Shown here: positions 31,309 to 45,052 of the stretch, piece by piece
Position numbering within the stretch: the stretch's first letter is position 1
Layout of the letters: the number at the start of each line of letters is the position of its first letter
Position numbers and translations under genes: made by a program
The notes under the pieces: generated by a model
What the model saw: the letters and a program-made list of their open reading frames with translations, nothing else
The model's database searches: none
What the model was told of the DNA's origin: nothing
NCBI RefSeq assembly: GCF_030685535.1
Contig: NZ_CP131601.1
Location: 620,001-684,000, forward strand
DNA length: 64,000 nucleotides
Direction: 5' to 3'
Source: Photobacterium leiognathi
Lineage (GTDB): Bacteria; Pseudomonadota; Gammaproteobacteria; Enterobacterales; Vibrionaceae

Positions 31309-31514
31309 TATTTGTCCTCATGATCACTAATTAATAAATTAGCCGCAGCAAAAGCTGCACGTTCACGCACTTCTAGCGGTAGGCTGGTGTTTTCTGCAAT
31401 ATCGTTGAAAGTTTTGATTGCGCAGGCAATAGCTGCAGGAATGTATCCTTGATCGCCACTTCCAATTTGTGCATAGGTCGCACGAATAAGCTCACCACAT
31501 TGATAAACTTGCAT
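31308..31514 (-). CDS. yaeP: YaeP family protein (UPF0253)
   Basis: A 68-residue soluble protein closely resembling E. coli YaeP (66 residues), including CGELIR near the start, SGDQGYIP and [13 protein letters not shown] near the end. Function is unknown. E. coli also places yaeP between tilS and proS. AGAGGG precedes the ATG. It is the first gene of the yaeP-DUF4250 pair. Confidence 0.88.
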   Translation of the reverse strand: MQVYQCGELIRATYAQIGSGDQGYIPAAIACAIKTFNDIAENTSLPLEVRERAAFAAANLLISDHEDK

Positions 31515-31579
31515 AATTAGCCCTCTTTAGAAAATATTCAAAGAGATAACAATATCTATTTGAATACTCTCAAATGTTA

Positions 31580-31846
31580 TATACCCAAGTAACTTCAAGA
31601 TGCAGTGTTCAGCGAGACGACCTTAGTTCTCAGGCGCAGCAACGATTCGTAGATATAGTGGTTCTACATTGAGAATTGTTAACAAAGTCTGAGAGCTAAG
31701 GACGCTCGCCCTTTGGAAGCGTGTCACTGAGCCGACTTCTTGCGTCAGACAACTTGGAAAGAGCTCGCTATTCCGCTTCGTTGCCTTCCTTGAATTCAAC
31801 TCAGTGACCTCGCTCTGAATCAGGCATATTGAAGTCGCTTGGGTAT
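31580..31846. repeat. 267-bp cruciform repeat element with terminal inverted repeats
   Basis: This fills the gap upstream of yaeP. The ends are imperfect inverted repeats: TATACCCAAGTAACTTCAA at the left and, inverted at the right, TATACCCAAGCGACTTCAA. Inside, 31611-31711 folds into a long hairpin: GCGAGACGACCTTAG pairs with CTAAGGACGCTCGC (bulged) and AACGATTC with GAGAATTGTT, with a GTAGA/TCTAC tip. A second inverted repeat, GTCACTGAG/CTCAGTGAC, spans about 31725-31807. There is no reading frame of note. Repeats with an ACCCAAGT...ACTTCAA end are, as I recall, dispersed in Vibrionaceae genomes; the MITE-like nature is inferred. Confidence 0.7.
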
Positions 31847-31909
31847 AAATATCATAGCGTTAAACAATGTAAAAACGTAGTAGTTATGGTGTTTAGAACA
31901 ACGGAATGA

Positions 31910-32767
31910 TTATTTATTGCGCTTGTGTTGGTAGAGTTTACGATCGGCGCGTTCAATTAGAGATACCATCGAATCACCTTGAGTAAAGGTTGCTGTACCA
32001 TAAGAAAAGCCAATATTGAGAGTACTAAGAATAGGGCTTTGATTGATGTAGTCGCTGATCCTTGCGGCGACTTTGATTTCAGAACGTGGGCTTGCAGGTT
32101 GCAGTAAAATAATAAATTCATCGCCACCAATGCGGTAACAACGATCAGAATTTCTGATCGCATGTTTTAAGGCTTGAGAAAATGCCTTAATCACTTTGTC
32201 ACCATCGAGATGACCAAAGTTGTCATTGATCTGTTTGAAGTTGTCTAAATCACAGATAAACAGTACTAACTCCACACTGCGCTTTTCACTCATAGCAATG
32301 GCATGATGAATATCTTGCTCAAAGCACATTCGATTACATAAGCCAGACAATTGATCCATTAATGCCATATTTTTTACTTTACGGTATTCAATAGCGTTAA
32401 ATAATGGACCTGCTAATAGACGATGATAAGTATGTAGCAAGCTGATTTCGTCATCATCCAGTGGGTATAAGGTTGAATATTGCAGAGTACCTAAACAGGT
32501 ATCACTAAAGCGAAGAGCAAAACTTTTTTGATGAGGACTTGCTTGTCCTTGACGGATCAAGGTGGTGGTTTTATCTAAGCGCCAAACGAGGCGACAAATA
32601 TCAATTTGTTTATCGAGCTCGCGGCATAGGATCTCAAATAGTAAGCGGATCTCTAACTTCCCTTGTAGCTTTTGCAGGATCAACAGGCGTTGATCTGCGG
32701 CTAAAGGTTTTTGCTTTAGCTTAGGGGAAGGAGATGAGGTTACGTGTTTAAATAAAGCCTGTTCCAT
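31910..32767 (-). CDS. Diguanylate cyclase with GGDEF domain
   Basis: A 285-residue cytoplasmic protein. Residues of about 30-125 form a GAF-like sensory region with no membrane segment; the GGDEF domain begins near residue 134. The active-site motif GGDEF is intact at 214-218, the metal-binding Asp 173 lies in CDLDNFK, and the inhibitory I-site RNSD (RxxD) is present at 205-208, so the enzyme should make c-di-GMP and be product-inhibited. The signal sensed is unknown. It stands alone between the repeat element and proS; E. coli has other genes in this interval, so it may be a lineage-specific addition. Confidence 0.9.
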   Translation of the reverse strand: MEQALFKHVTSSPSPKLKQKPLAADQRLLILQKLQGKLEIRLLFEILCRELDKQIDICRLVWRLDKTTTLIRQGQASPHQKSFALRFSDTCLGTLQYSTLYPLDDDEISLLHTYHRLLAGPLFNAIEYRKVKNMALMDQLSGLCNRMCFEQDIHHAIAMSEKRSVELVLFICDLDNFKQINDNFGHLDGDKVIKAFSQALKHAIRNSDRCYRIGGDEFIILLQPASPRSEIKVAARISDYINQSPILSTLNIGFSYGTATFTQGDSMVSLIERADRKLYQHKRNK

Positions 32768-32904
32768 CGCTACAAGATCGTTAACTATTTAGTTTGTCAC
32801 TATAGGGGATCTTAAGCGCAGATCAATCGTAACAATCGGTTATGCAACGACTTTAACGTGTTACATCAAAAATTGGGGGAGACTCTGAGGTTTTTATTAA
32901 TAAA

Positions 32905-32932
32905 AAAAGCTGCCATATTCGGCAGCTTTTTC
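32905..32932 (-). terminator. Terminator after proS
   Basis: AAAAGCTGCC pairs with GGCAGCTTTT around ATATTC, with an A run on the plus-strand left side that becomes a T run for proS transcripts. Confidence 0.85.
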
Positions 32933-32953
32933 AGTATGTTATGAGTATTTCAA

Positions 32954-34669
32954 TTAAGCTAGTTTTTGCTTAAGGAACTCAACAACATCGTTTACAGCAA
33001 CGGCTTCTTTAGTGCCAGCGCGACGGTTCTTATATTCCATCTCGCCATTTTCTAGGCTGCGGTTACCAATTACGATAGTGTGTGGGATACCGATCAATTC
33101 ATGATCCGCAAACATTACACCTGGGCGCTCTTTACGATCATCAAATAGCACGTCGATACCAGCAGCAGTTAGTTCAGCGTACAGCTTTTCTGCCGCTTCT
33201 TTCACTTCTTCAGATTTCGCCATGTTCATTGGAACGATAGACACTTGGAAAGGTGCGATTGCGTCAGGCCAGATAATACCGTTTTCATCGTTGTTTTGCT
33301 CAATAGCAGAAGCAACAACACGAGAAACACCGATACCGTAACAACCCATTTCTAGGATTACGTTCTTACCGTTTGAATCTAGTACGCCACAGTTCATCTT
33401 CTCTGAGTACGTAGTACCTAGTTGGAAGATATGGCCTACTTCGATACCACGCTTAAGCATTAGCGTACCTTGACCGCATGGGCTTGGGTCGCCTTCAACT
33501 ACGTTACGTAGATCTTCAACACGACCTAGTTCAACGTCACGGCCCCAGTTGATGCCAACATGGTGTTTACCATCGATGTTTGCACCTGCAGCAAAATCGC
33601 TCATTACAGCAACTGTGCGGTCAACGATGAATGGTAGCTCAAGACCAACAGGACCTAGTGAGCCTGGACCTGCGTTAACGAACTGGCGAATTTCTTCTTC
33701 TGTTGCCATTTCCAGTGGAGAAGCAACACAATCTAGGTTTTCTGCTTTAATTTCGTTCAATTCGTGATCACCACGAATTAATAGCGCTACGATAGGCGCA
33801 TCGATCTCATCAGAAGCTTTAACAAATAGCGTCTTGATTGTTTTTTCGATAGCGATACCGTGTTGCTCAACTAACTCATCGATAGTTTTCGCATTTGGTG
33901 TATTGATAACAGAAAGCTCAACCGTTGGCGCTGCACGATCGTGAGCAGGGGCTAGTGCTTCTGCTTTTTCGATATTTGCTGCGTAGTCAGATTCAGTTGA
34001 GAATGCAATTAAGTCTTCGCCGCTTTCTGCTAATACGTGGAACTCTTGAGAGCCATTACCACCGATTGCGCCAGAGTCAGCCCATACTGGACGGTACTCA
34101 AGACCCATGCGATCGAACGCTTTACAGTAAGCGTCGTGCATTGCATCGTAAGACTTTTGTAGACCTTCTTTGTCAATGTCAAAGCTGTAAGCATCCATCA
34201 TGCAGAATTCACGTGCACGCATTACACCGAAACGTGGACGACGCTCGTCACGGAATTTAGTTTGGATTTGGTACAGGTTCAACGGAAGTTGCTTGTAAGA
34301 GCTAACTTCGTTGCGTACTAGGCTTGTGATCACTTCTTCTGCTGTTGGACTAAGCACAAACGGACGAGTATGGCGGTCAGTAAAGCGAAGTAGTTCAGGG
34401 CCCATTTTCTCAGAGCGGCCTGTTTCTTCCCATAGTTCAAACGGCTGAACAACGGGCATCAAGGTTTCGATTGCGCCTGCATTGTCGATCTCTTGGCGAA
34501 CGATGTTTTCGACCTTACGCAGTACACGCAGACCTGTAGGTAGCCAGGTGTATAGACCTGAAGCCAGCTTACGGATCATACCTGCACGTAGCATTAGCTG
34601 GTGGCTAATAACTTCTGCGTCGTTTGGAGTCTCCTTCAGAGTAGAAAGAAGATAATTACTGGTACGCAT
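32954..34669 (-). CDS. proS: Prolyl-tRNA synthetase
   Basis: A 571-residue class II aminoacyl-tRNA synthetase (E. coli 572) that charges tRNA-Pro. Motif 2 ([25 protein letters not shown]) and motif 3 ([10 protein letters not shown]) are clear. The editing domain (INS) for mischarged Ala-tRNA-Pro lies between them, about residues 225-400, which marks the bacterial ProS type. The C-terminal anticodon-binding domain is complete. The start [20 protein letters not shown] agrees with the family. Confidence 0.97.
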   Translation of the reverse strand: MRTSNYLLSTLKETPNDAEVISHQLMLRAGMIRKLASGLYTWLPTGLRVLRKVENIVRQEIDNAGAIETLMPVVQPFELWEETGRSEKMGPELLRFTDRHTRPFVLSPTAEEVITSLVRNEVSSYKQLPLNLYQIQTKFRDERRPRFGVMRAREFCMMDAYSFDIDKEGLQKSYDAMHDAYCKAFDRMGLEYRPVWADSGAIGGNGSQEFHVLAESGEDLIAFSTESDYAANIEKAEALAPAHDRAAPTVELSVINTPNAKTIDELVEQHGIAIEKTIKTLFVKASDEIDAPIVALLIRGDHELNEIKAENLDCVASPLEMATEEEIRQFVNAGPGSLGPVGLELPFIVDRTVAVMSDFAAGANIDGKHHVGINWGRDVELGRVEDLRNVVEGDPSPCGQGTLMLKRGIEVGHIFQLGTTYSEKMNCGVLDSNGKNVILEMGCYGIGVSRVVASAIEQNNDENGIIWPDAIAPFQVSIVPMNMAKSEEVKEAAEKLYAELTAAGIDVLFDDRKERPGVMFADHELIGIPHTIVIGNRSLENGEMEYKNRRAGTKEAVAVNDVVEFLKQKLA

Positions 34670-34795
34670 TGATGGTATCCGTTGATTAATTAAATTAAAA
34701 AAGAAGGGATAAATCCCGCCCGTCAGCGATCTGACGATAGCCGAATATCTTACCAGCCTACACGCTATTCGCCAAAGAGAACTGTATAAGATCTA

Positions 34796-35497
34796 CTATT
34801 GATTAACTTTCTCGATCTGATTAACGGTTATTTGTTGTTCAGTCACCGAAAAGTGCACATTAAAATCAAACAAGTGGACAGCGTATTGCTTAGGATCTGG
34901 CTTGCCTTTCTTATAAGCCGGACGAGGATCTTGGGTTAATACTTCACTGATCACGGTTTGATAATAGGCTTTATTTTTTGCTGGTAGTTGATTGAGTGCG
35001 GCTTCGCTAAAACACACTGGCATTAGATCTGGCGTGCTTGATGCAAAGCCACCTTGTGCTTGTGGCAAGCTGTCTGAATAAGGAATATAAGGTTTTATAT
35101 CAACAATAGGCGTGCCATCAACCAGATCGACCCCACCTAATTCGATGATCACATTGCCGTTTTCATGGCGAATCCCTTTTAATTCGACCGCTGACATACC
35201 AATGCCATTTGGACGAAATGTGGCACGGCTAGCAAACACGCCAATACGTTCATTGCCACCTAAACGAGGGGGACGAACAGTTGGGCGCCATCCTGCTTCT
35301 AAATTCTGATCAAATAAAAATAACAGCCATAAATGGCTAAATTGTTCGATGCCTCTTACCGCTTCTAATGAATTTGCTGCACCTTGCAATATAATTTCAG
35401 AACGTGCACTCGGTACTAACCCTGGCTGTCTAGGAACCGCAAATTTTTCTTTATAAGGGGAGAGGATAATACCGATAGGATCAATGCTATAAGACAT
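34796..35497 (-). CDS. trmO: tRNA (adenine(37)-N6)-methyltransferase TrmO
   Basis: A 233-residue protein of the UPF0066/TsaA family (E. coli TrmO, 235). It uses S-adenosylmethionine to methylate the threonylcarbamoyl group (t6A) of A37 in tRNA-Thr, giving m6t6A. The beta-barrel core pattern (RPPRLGGNERIGVFASRATFRPNGIGMS) is conserved. It lies between proS and metQ as in E. coli, but rcsF, which E. coli has next to it, is absent here. Confidence 0.92.
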   Translation of the reverse strand: MSYSIDPIGIILSPYKEKFAVPRQPGLVPSARSEIILQGAANSLEAVRGIEQFSHLWLLFLFDQNLEAGWRPTVRPPRLGGNERIGVFASRATFRPNGIGMSAVELKGIRHENGNVIIELGGVDLVDGTPIVDIKPYIPYSDSLPQAQGGFASSTPDLMPVCFSEAALNQLPAKNKAYYQTVISEVLTQDPRPAYKKGKPDPKQYAVHLFDFNVHFSVTEQQITVNQIEKVNQ

Positions 35498-35542
35498 GAA
35501 ATGAAGCCAGCTAAGAAGTCAAAAGAGCTGAGAATATAACAT

Positions 35543-35570
35543 AAAAAAGGGTAGGTGCTGAGACCTACCC
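35543..35570 (-). terminator. Terminator after metQ
   Basis: Read on the minus strand, GGGTAGGT pairs with ACCTACCC and is followed by TTTTTT. It closes the metNIQ operon. Confidence 0.85.
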
Positions 35571-35599
35571 GATAAGTGTATGATGATCAAATGCTGAGA

Positions 35600-36415
35600 T
35601 TACCAGCCTTTAACCACACCACCATTGAAGATGTTTTTCGCTGAGTTATAGACATCTTCAGATTGGTATGCTTGAACAAATTTCTTCACGTTTTCCGCAT
35701 CTACATTGTTTGCACGAGAGACAATCAGGTTCACGTATGGCGATTCTTTATCTTCTACAAACACACCATCACGTTCAGGTGTTAGGTTAATGCTGCTTGC
35801 GTAAGTGGTGTTGATGATCGCCAGTGCTACATCATTAAGTGAACGTGGAAGTTGTGCCGCTTCTAGCTCAATAATCTTCAGGTTTTTCGGGTTTTCAACA
35901 ATATCTAATACAGTTGCTGTTAAACCTGAACCGTCTTTTAGCTTAATAAGGCCTTGTTGTTGAAGTAGCAATAATGAACGACCAAGGTTAGTTGGATCGT
36001 TTGGTACAGCTACTTTATCGCCTTCTTTTAGCTCATCAACAGATTTAATTGAGTTTGAGTAACCTGCGATTGGGTAAACGAATGTATTACCTGCGACAGC
36101 AAATTTGTAACCACGATCTTTAATTTGCTGATCAAGGTATGGCTTGTGTTGGAATGCATTGGCATCAATTGAGCCTTCTTCTAGTGCCGCATTTGGTGAT
36201 ACGTAATCAGTAAAGGTCACAAGCTCAACATCAAGACCATATTTCTCTTTCGCTTGCTTTGCTGCAACTTCAGCAACTTGCTCTTCGGCTCCTGCCATGA
36301 CGCCAATTTTTACCTTGCTGTTATCAACCACGGCTTCTTTTTCACCACAGCCTGTTAATGATAGGGCTGCTGCAACACCTGCAAGAGCAAAAACATGTTT
36401 TAGATTAAACGCCAT
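35600..36415 (-). CDS. metQ: Methionine-binding lipoprotein MetQ
   Basis: A 271-residue periplasmic substrate-binding lipoprotein for methionine of the NlpA/MetQ family. The signal peptide ends in a lipobox LTGC with lipidated Cys 23. The body shows the family pattern (KIGVMAGAEEQVAEVAA, YVSPNAALEEGSIDANAFQHKPYLD). It is the last gene of metN-metI-metQ. Confidence 0.95.
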   Translation of the reverse strand: MAFNLKHVFALAGVAAALSLTGCGEKEAVVDNSKVKIGVMAGAEEQVAEVAAKQAKEKYGLDVELVTFTDYVSPNAALEEGSIDANAFQHKPYLDQQIKDRGYKFAVAGNTFVYPIAGYSNSIKSVDELKEGDKVAVPNDPTNLGRSLLLLQQQGLIKLKDGSGLTATVLDIVENPKNLKIIELEAAQLPRSLNDVALAIINTTYASSINLTPERDGVFVEDKESPYVNLIVSRANNVDAENVKKFVQAYQSEDVYNSAKNIFNGGVVKGW

Positions 36416-36457
36416 ACAACTTCTCCTTAAAATGGGGTTTTCCTTAAAGTGTTTTGA

Positions 36458-37144
36458 TTATCGATGATCAACACGTTTTACGAGGTAATCACCGACAGAT
36501 TGAATAATTTGTACCAGTACGATCAGAATGACGACAGTGATAGCCATAACAGTGCCATCAAAACGTTGGTAGCCATAACGAATACCCACATCACCTAGAC
36601 CGCCGCCACCAACGGTCCCCGCCATCGCTGAATAGCTCACTAAAGTAACTAAGGTGATCGTCACCGCATTTATGATGCCCGGTAACGCTTCTGGCAATAG
36701 TACTTTCTTAATGATCTGTAGCGGTGTTGCTCCCATAGATTGGGCTGCTTCCACGAGGCCAGATGGAATTTCTAACAATGCCCCCTCTACTAAGCGAGCA
36801 ATAAAAGGAATAGCCCCTACCGCTAAAGGTACAATTGCTGCTGCAGTACCAATTGAGCTACCGACTACAAAGCGGGTAAAAGGAATGATTGCAACCAGCA
36901 AGATAATAAAAGGAATAGAGCGACCGATATTGACGATAATGCCAAGGATGTTATTTACAACGGTATTTTCTAATAAGCCATTTTTCTTGGTTAAGTGAAG
37001 GGTAACACCCAGCGGAATACCAATAACAAAACCAATTAGCCCTGATACAAACACCATGGTTAATGTCTGTCCCAGTGCTTCAATAAGTAAATCAATCAGG
37101 CGGGTATTTTGTTGCCACCATAGGGTTAAATCATTAAGCGACAT
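36458..37144 (-). CDS. metI: Methionine ABC transporter permease MetI
   Basis: A 228-residue inner-membrane permease with five or six hydrophobic segments and the EAA-type loop ([26 protein letters not shown]) that contacts the ATPase. The frame is open from a TTG at 37162, but the ATG at 37144 (MSLNDL) is the probable start; it still overlaps the metN end by 11 nt, indicating coupling. Works with MetN and MetQ to import D- and L-methionine. Confidence 0.94.
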   Translation of the reverse strand: MSLNDLTLWWQQNTRLIDLLIEALGQTLTMVFVSGLIGFVIGIPLGVTLHLTKKNGLLENTVVNNILGIIVNIGRSIPFIILLVAIIPFTRFVVGSSIGTAAAIVPLAVGAIPFIARLVEGALLEIPSGLVEAAQSMGATPLQIIKKVLLPEALPGIINAVTITLVTLVSYSAMAGTVGGGGLGDVGIRYGYQRFDGTVMAITVVILIVLVQIIQSVGDYLVKRVDHR

Positions 37145-38168
37145 AGCCAAGTACCTCAACATTCACTTTATTTTGACGAAGAAAATCAACCGCATTATCA
37201 ACGGCGGTGTGATCGCCGAAAAATTCTGCCAGCATCAATCCAAACTTCACACCGCCTGCGTAATCCATATCAGAGCTAAGAATGCTGATATCTAAGTTAA
37301 ACTTACGGGTTACTTGGCTGATCAATGGGGCGTCTACAGAAGCACCAGTGAACTCTAAACGTATAAGAGGGAATGAGTTTTCAACTTGAGTTGGTGTCAT
37401 GCGAGCTTGGTAGTCTGCTGGAATCGACAAATCCAACGTTGAACGAATAAAGTCTTTAGCTAATTCAGTTTTAGGATGCGAGAAAATATCACCAACGGCT
37501 CCTTGTTCAACTAATTTGCCGCTACCAATAATGGCGACTTCACTACAGATACGCTTAACCACATCCATTTCATGGGTGATCAGCAAAATAGTCAAATTTA
37601 GTTTACGGTTGATTTCTTGTAGTAGTTCAAGAATTGAGTGCGTAGTTGCCGGATCTAATGCGCTGGTGGCTTCATCACACAGTAGTACTTTTGGATCAGA
37701 AGCTAACGCACGTGCTATCGCAACACGCTGTTTTTGACCGCCACTTAAATTTGATGGGTAACTTAAGTGTTTATCTTCAAGCCCCACTAAAGCCAATAAT
37801 TCAGTTACCTTTGCTTTAATCGTCGCTTTATCTGTATTGGCAAGTTCTAGTGATAATGCAACATTATCAAAAACAGTGCGAGATGAAAGAAGGTTAAAAT
37901 GTTGGAAAATCATGCCGATTTTGCGACGAGCCAGTGTCAGCTTTTGATTAGATAGGGCCGTAAGATCGACACCATCAACAATCACTTTACCATTAGAAGG
38001 GCGCTCTAACAAATTAACACAACGGATCAGGGTACTTTTACCTGCGCCCGATGAGCCAATAACCCCGAAGATAGTTCCTTGCTGAATCGTAAGGTTGATA
38101 TCGCTTAATGCGTTAATAGCCTTATCGCCTTGATAGAAGACTTTATTGAGTTGTTTTATTTCTATCAT
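37134..38168 (-). CDS. metN: Methionine ABC transporter ATP-binding protein MetN
   Basis: A 344-residue ATPase. Walker A (GSSGAGKST) lies at residues 38-46, the signature LSGGQKQR and Walker B with [13 protein letters not shown] follow. The C-terminal 100 or so residues form the NIL/ACT-like domain through which methionine inhibits the transporter in E. coli. It is first in the operon, with a strong promoter and MetJ boxes upstream at 38279-38332. Confidence 0.96.
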   Translation of the reverse strand: MIEIKQLNKVFYQGDKAINALSDINLTIQQGTIFGVIGSSGAGKSTLIRCVNLLERPSNGKVIVDGVDLTALSNQKLTLARRKIGMIFQHFNLLSSRTVFDNVALSLELANTDKATIKAKVTELLALVGLEDKHLSYPSNLSGGQKQRVAIARALASDPKVLLCDEATSALDPATTHSILELLQEINRKLNLTILLITHEMDVVKRICSEVAIIGSGKLVEQGAVGDIFSHPKTELAKDFIRSTLDLSIPADYQARMTPTQVENSFPLIRLEFTGASVDAPLISQVTRKFNLDISILSSDMDYAGGVKFGLMLAEFFGDHTAVDNAVDFLRQNKVNVEVLGYVA

Positions 38169-38278
38169 TGAACGTCCTGCTCCTAGATAAAACTATTGGA
38201 TGATATTAAATATCTATTGTATAAATTTACGGTCGATTGTTTTAATGGTGTTAAATAAGCAATCATCCTGTAATTGTG

Positions 38279-38307
38279 ATGCTATGTTCTATCACAAAAC
38301 CTGTCAA
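38279..38307 (-). promoter_or_regulatory. Promoter of metNIQ
   Basis: Read on the minus strand, a perfect TTGACA (38302-38307) and a TAGCAT -10 (38279-38284) are separated by 17 bp, predicting a start near 38272. It lies about 110 bp before metN and next to the MetJ boxes. Confidence 0.75.
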
Positions 38308-38316
38308 TAGCTATTT

Positions 38317-38332
38317 TTACGTCTAGACGTCT
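38317..38332 (-). promoter_or_regulatory. MetJ operator (two tandem met boxes)
   Basis: A perfect met box, AGACGTCT, lies at 38325-38332, directly abutted by TTACGTCT (6 of 8) at 38317-38324. MetJ binds as arrays of tandem 8-bp boxes when S-adenosylmethionine is abundant. The pair sits 9 bp upstream of the metN -35 hexamer, so repression of metNIQ when methionine is plentiful is expected. Confidence 0.85.
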
Positions 38333-38428
38333 AAATGAGTTCCTACCAACGAGTTAGTGAATAACGAGTACTTTTCACTATTAACTCGTGCCATAATCTA
38401 AGAAATTGTGATTTATGAGGGCTAACCT

Positions 38429-38980
38429 TTGACCAAACCTGCAGTCTTTATTGACCGTGATGGCGTAATTAACGTTGATCATGGCTATGTACATACCGTT
38501 GATGATTTCGAATACGTCGATGGTGTGTTTGAAGCATGTAAAAAATTAAAAGAGATGGGCTACCTATTAGTATTGGTAACGAACCAATCAGGTATTGCTC
38601 GTAGTATGTTCACTGAAGACGAATTTCTATCTTTGACAGAATGGATGGATTGGAACTTTGTTGATAATGGTGTTGAGTTTGACGGTATCTATTACTGCCC
38701 ACATCATGCGACAAAAGGTCAAGGTGATTACCTACAAGATTGTGACTGTCGTAAGCCAAAGCCTGGTATGTTTATCTCTGCTCGTGATTTCCTCAAGATT
38801 GACATGTCAAAGTCAGTCATGATTGGTGATAAAGCAGATGATATGAAAGCAGCAACTGCTGCCGATGTTGCCGTGAAGGTATTAGTGCGCACAGGCAAGC
38901 CAATCACCGAAGAAGGTGAAGTATTAGCAAACGTCGTATTAGACAGCATTGCAGATGTTCCAGCTTGGTTAGCACAGTAA
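38429..38980 (+). CDS. gmhB: D-glycero-beta-D-manno-heptose 1,7-bisphosphate 7-phosphatase
   Basis: A 183-residue HAD-family phosphatase in ADP-heptose synthesis for the LPS inner core. The DxD motif D9-R-D11-G is at the N-terminus, and a zinc-binding set (CPHH near 90-93, then [10 protein letters not shown]) is typical of GmhB. The start is a TTG at 38429 with GAGGG upstream. It precedes the rRNA operon, as in E. coli. The partner gene gmhA lies at 58.0 kb. Confidence 0.95.
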   Translation: MTKPAVFIDRDGVINVDHGYVHTVDDFEYVDGVFEACKKLKEMGYLLVLVTNQSGIARSMFTEDEFLSLTEWMDWNFVDNGVEFDGIYYCPHHATKGQGDYLQDCDCRKPKPGMFISARDFLKIDMSKSVMIGDKADDMKAATAADVAVKVLVRTGKPITEEGEVLANVVLDSIADVPAWLAQ

Positions 38981-39021
38981 TAATCTCCACCTAATATTGC
39001 TAAAGATAATTGATGGATTGA

Positions 39022-39055
39022 GAAAAGCAGCGTTTTGACGCTGCTTTTCTTTTTT
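39022..39055 (+). terminator. Terminator after gmhB
   Basis: GAAAAGCAGCG pairs with CGCTGCTTTTC around TTTTGA, then a T run. It insulates the rRNA operon from gmhB. Confidence 0.9.
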
Positions 39056-39130
39056 AGATCTTAAAACGTCTTCGTTAGTGAAAAAATACCCTATTTTGTG
39101 ATTGTTGTTTGAAAATTGGACAAACGATTG

Positions 39131-39194
39131 CGATTAAAGAAAAAACCTTAAAAAAACTATTGTCAGCGAAAAAAATATTCCTATAATGCGACCT
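39131..39194 (+). promoter_or_regulatory. rRNA operon promoter with UP element
   Basis: TTGTCA (39160-39165) and a perfect TATAAT (39182-39187) are 16 bp apart, followed by GCGACC, a GC-rich discriminator typical of growth-rate-controlled rrn promoters. The A/T-rich stretch 39131-39158 is a probable UP element. RNA should start near 39194. A second, upstream promoter may exist in 39060-39130 but no clear hexamers were seen. Confidence 0.8.
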
Positions 39195-39195
39195 C

Positions 39196-39272
39196 ACTGA
39201 CACGGAGCGAGCCACTGGCAAGCGTTGATGTCAGTATTGTTCTTTAACAATTTGACCATGCAATCTGTGTGG
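39196..39272 (+). promoter_or_regulatory. rrn leader: boxB, boxA and RNase III stalk
   Basis: A boxB-like stem (ACTGACA at 39196-39202 with TGTCAGT at 39229-39235) is followed by boxA, TGTTCTTTAACA at 39238-39249, which recruits Nus antitermination factors. CAATCTGTGTGG at 39261-39272 pairs with CCACACAGATTG at 40995-41006 after the 16S gene, forming the stalk cut by RNase III. Confidence 0.8.
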
Positions 39273-39416
39273 GCACTCGTTGAATGATTAGTCAAAAAGA
39301 TTTATCAATGATACTAGTGACCAATTTGATACTTCGGTATCAGCACAGTCAATTCATTCATCATTTATGATGAATTAACAGTATTCATTGAGTCGGTCGA
39401 AAGACCAACAAAACTT

Positions 39417-40966
<1,550 letters not shown>

Positions 40967-41038
40967 CCTAAAGACTTGCTGTTGAATGCAGTGTCCACAC
41001 AGATTGCTTGGTTAATAGCAAAGAACGCAAAAAGACTT

Positions 41039-41115
<77 letters not shown>

Positions 41116-41160
41116 CTTTCTCTCAGATGAAAGTGGCGGTTTTAAGTCTTTTATATCGTT

Positions 41161-41236
41161 GGGGTTATAGCTCAGCTGGGAGAGCGCCTGCCTTGCACGC
41201 AGGAGGTCTGCGGTTCGATCCCGCATAGCTCCACCA
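41161..41236 (+). tRNA. tRNA-Ala (TGC)
   Basis: A 76-nt cloverleaf almost identical to E. coli tRNA-Ala, with anticodon TGC in CTTGCACG and an encoded CCA. It is the second spacer tRNA, 45 nt after tRNA-Ile. Confidence 0.97.
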
Positions 41237-41295
41237 CTCTTTAAATGCATTCACTTGAGTGTTTTTAAACAGTGGTTATCTAACGATAAACACAA

Positions 41296-41307
41296 TGCTC
41301 TTTAACA
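41296..41307 (+). promoter_or_regulatory. Second boxA antitermination site
   Basis: TGCTCTTTAACA matches the boxA consensus and lies in the tRNA-Ala to 23S spacer, where rrn operons usually repeat this signal. Confidence 0.8.
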
Positions 41308-41537
41308 ATCTGGAAAGCTGACTAGTAAATTCAATCAATAGATTGATTTATAGTTTTCATCGAAAGATGAAAACGAGTTCTCAAAACAAACACATTCAAG
41401 TGTCTTGTATCGAGTCCGGCGAAAAACCAACGTCTTGCTCTTTTTGATCGAAGAGGAGAGACACAAACCTTGGTTGTTTGACCAACTTATTTCACTTTTT
41501 AAGTGAAGACTAAGAGTGAAACCTCTTGGGGTTGTAT

Positions 41538-44428
<2,891 letters not shown>

Positions 44429-44546
44429 ACAACACCCAAGGGGTTTTATACGGACTCCAAGAACACTTGAACGTGTGTTTGAGAATCAGCTTTCTAAGAT
44501 TACTTTTGCCTTCAGTTTTTTAAAAACTGAAAGTAAATAAAGAATT

Positions 44547-44666
44547 TGCTTGGCGACCATAGCGTTATGGACCCACCTGATCCCATGCCGAACTCAGTAG
44601 TGAAACGTAATAGCGCCGATGGTAGTGTGGGGTCTCCCCATGTGAGAGTAGGACATCGCCAGGCTT
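44547..44666 (+). rRNA. rrf: 5S ribosomal RNA
   Basis: A 120-nt 5S gene from TGCTTGGCGACC to CGCCAGGCTT; the ends pair, and CCATGCCGAACTCAG and GGGGTCTCCCCATG are conserved. Confidence 0.97.
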
Positions 44667-44770
44667 TACTTTCTGTCTTCAGATTTTTAAGAAAAATCTG
44701 AAAGCAAAAAAGATAAGATACTTGTTCTGAACGACAGGTGTCGGATAAAACGAAAGTTTTATCTCCGTGT

Positions 44771-44847
44771 GGAGCGGTAGTTCAGTTGGTTAGAATACCG
44801 GCCTGTCACGCCGGGGGTCGCGGGTTCGAGTCCCGTCCGCTCCGCCA
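44771..44847 (+). tRNA. tRNA-Asp (GTC)
   Basis: A 77-nt cloverleaf with acceptor GGAGCGG/CCGCTCC, anticodon GTC and encoded CCA. It follows 5S in the same transcript, as aspU does in E. coli rrnH. Confidence 0.97.
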
Positions 44848-44883
44848 CTTTATTTGAGCGTCGTCTCGTTAAACACGAACTAC

Positions 44884-44960
<77 letters not shown>

Positions 44961-44966
44961 TATTCG

Positions 44967-44998
44967 AAAGCCTCGTCAGAAATGACGAGGCTTTTTTA
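44967..44998 (+). terminator. rrn operon terminator, first copy
   Basis: AAAGCCTCGTCA pairs perfectly with TGACGAGGCTTT around GAAA, followed by Ts, 6 nt after tRNA-Trp. Confidence 0.92.
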
Positions 44999-45052
44999 CA
45001 TTTGTATTTCAGTAATAACTAGCTGATTTTGCTGTATTTAGTGCTATCGCAT

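Noticed and set aside
31580..31846. CRISPR array or integron attC array
   Set aside because: There is a single palindromic unit, no regularly spaced direct repeats, no integrase and no cassette genes.
32539..32724. Plus-strand frame inside the diguanylate cyclase gene
   Set aside because: It is antisense to a well-supported GGDEF gene and has no ribosome binding site or known domain.
38169..38428. SAM riboswitch upstream of metN
   Set aside because: No leader structure was seen, and the perfect MetJ box with a strong promoter explains methionine control.
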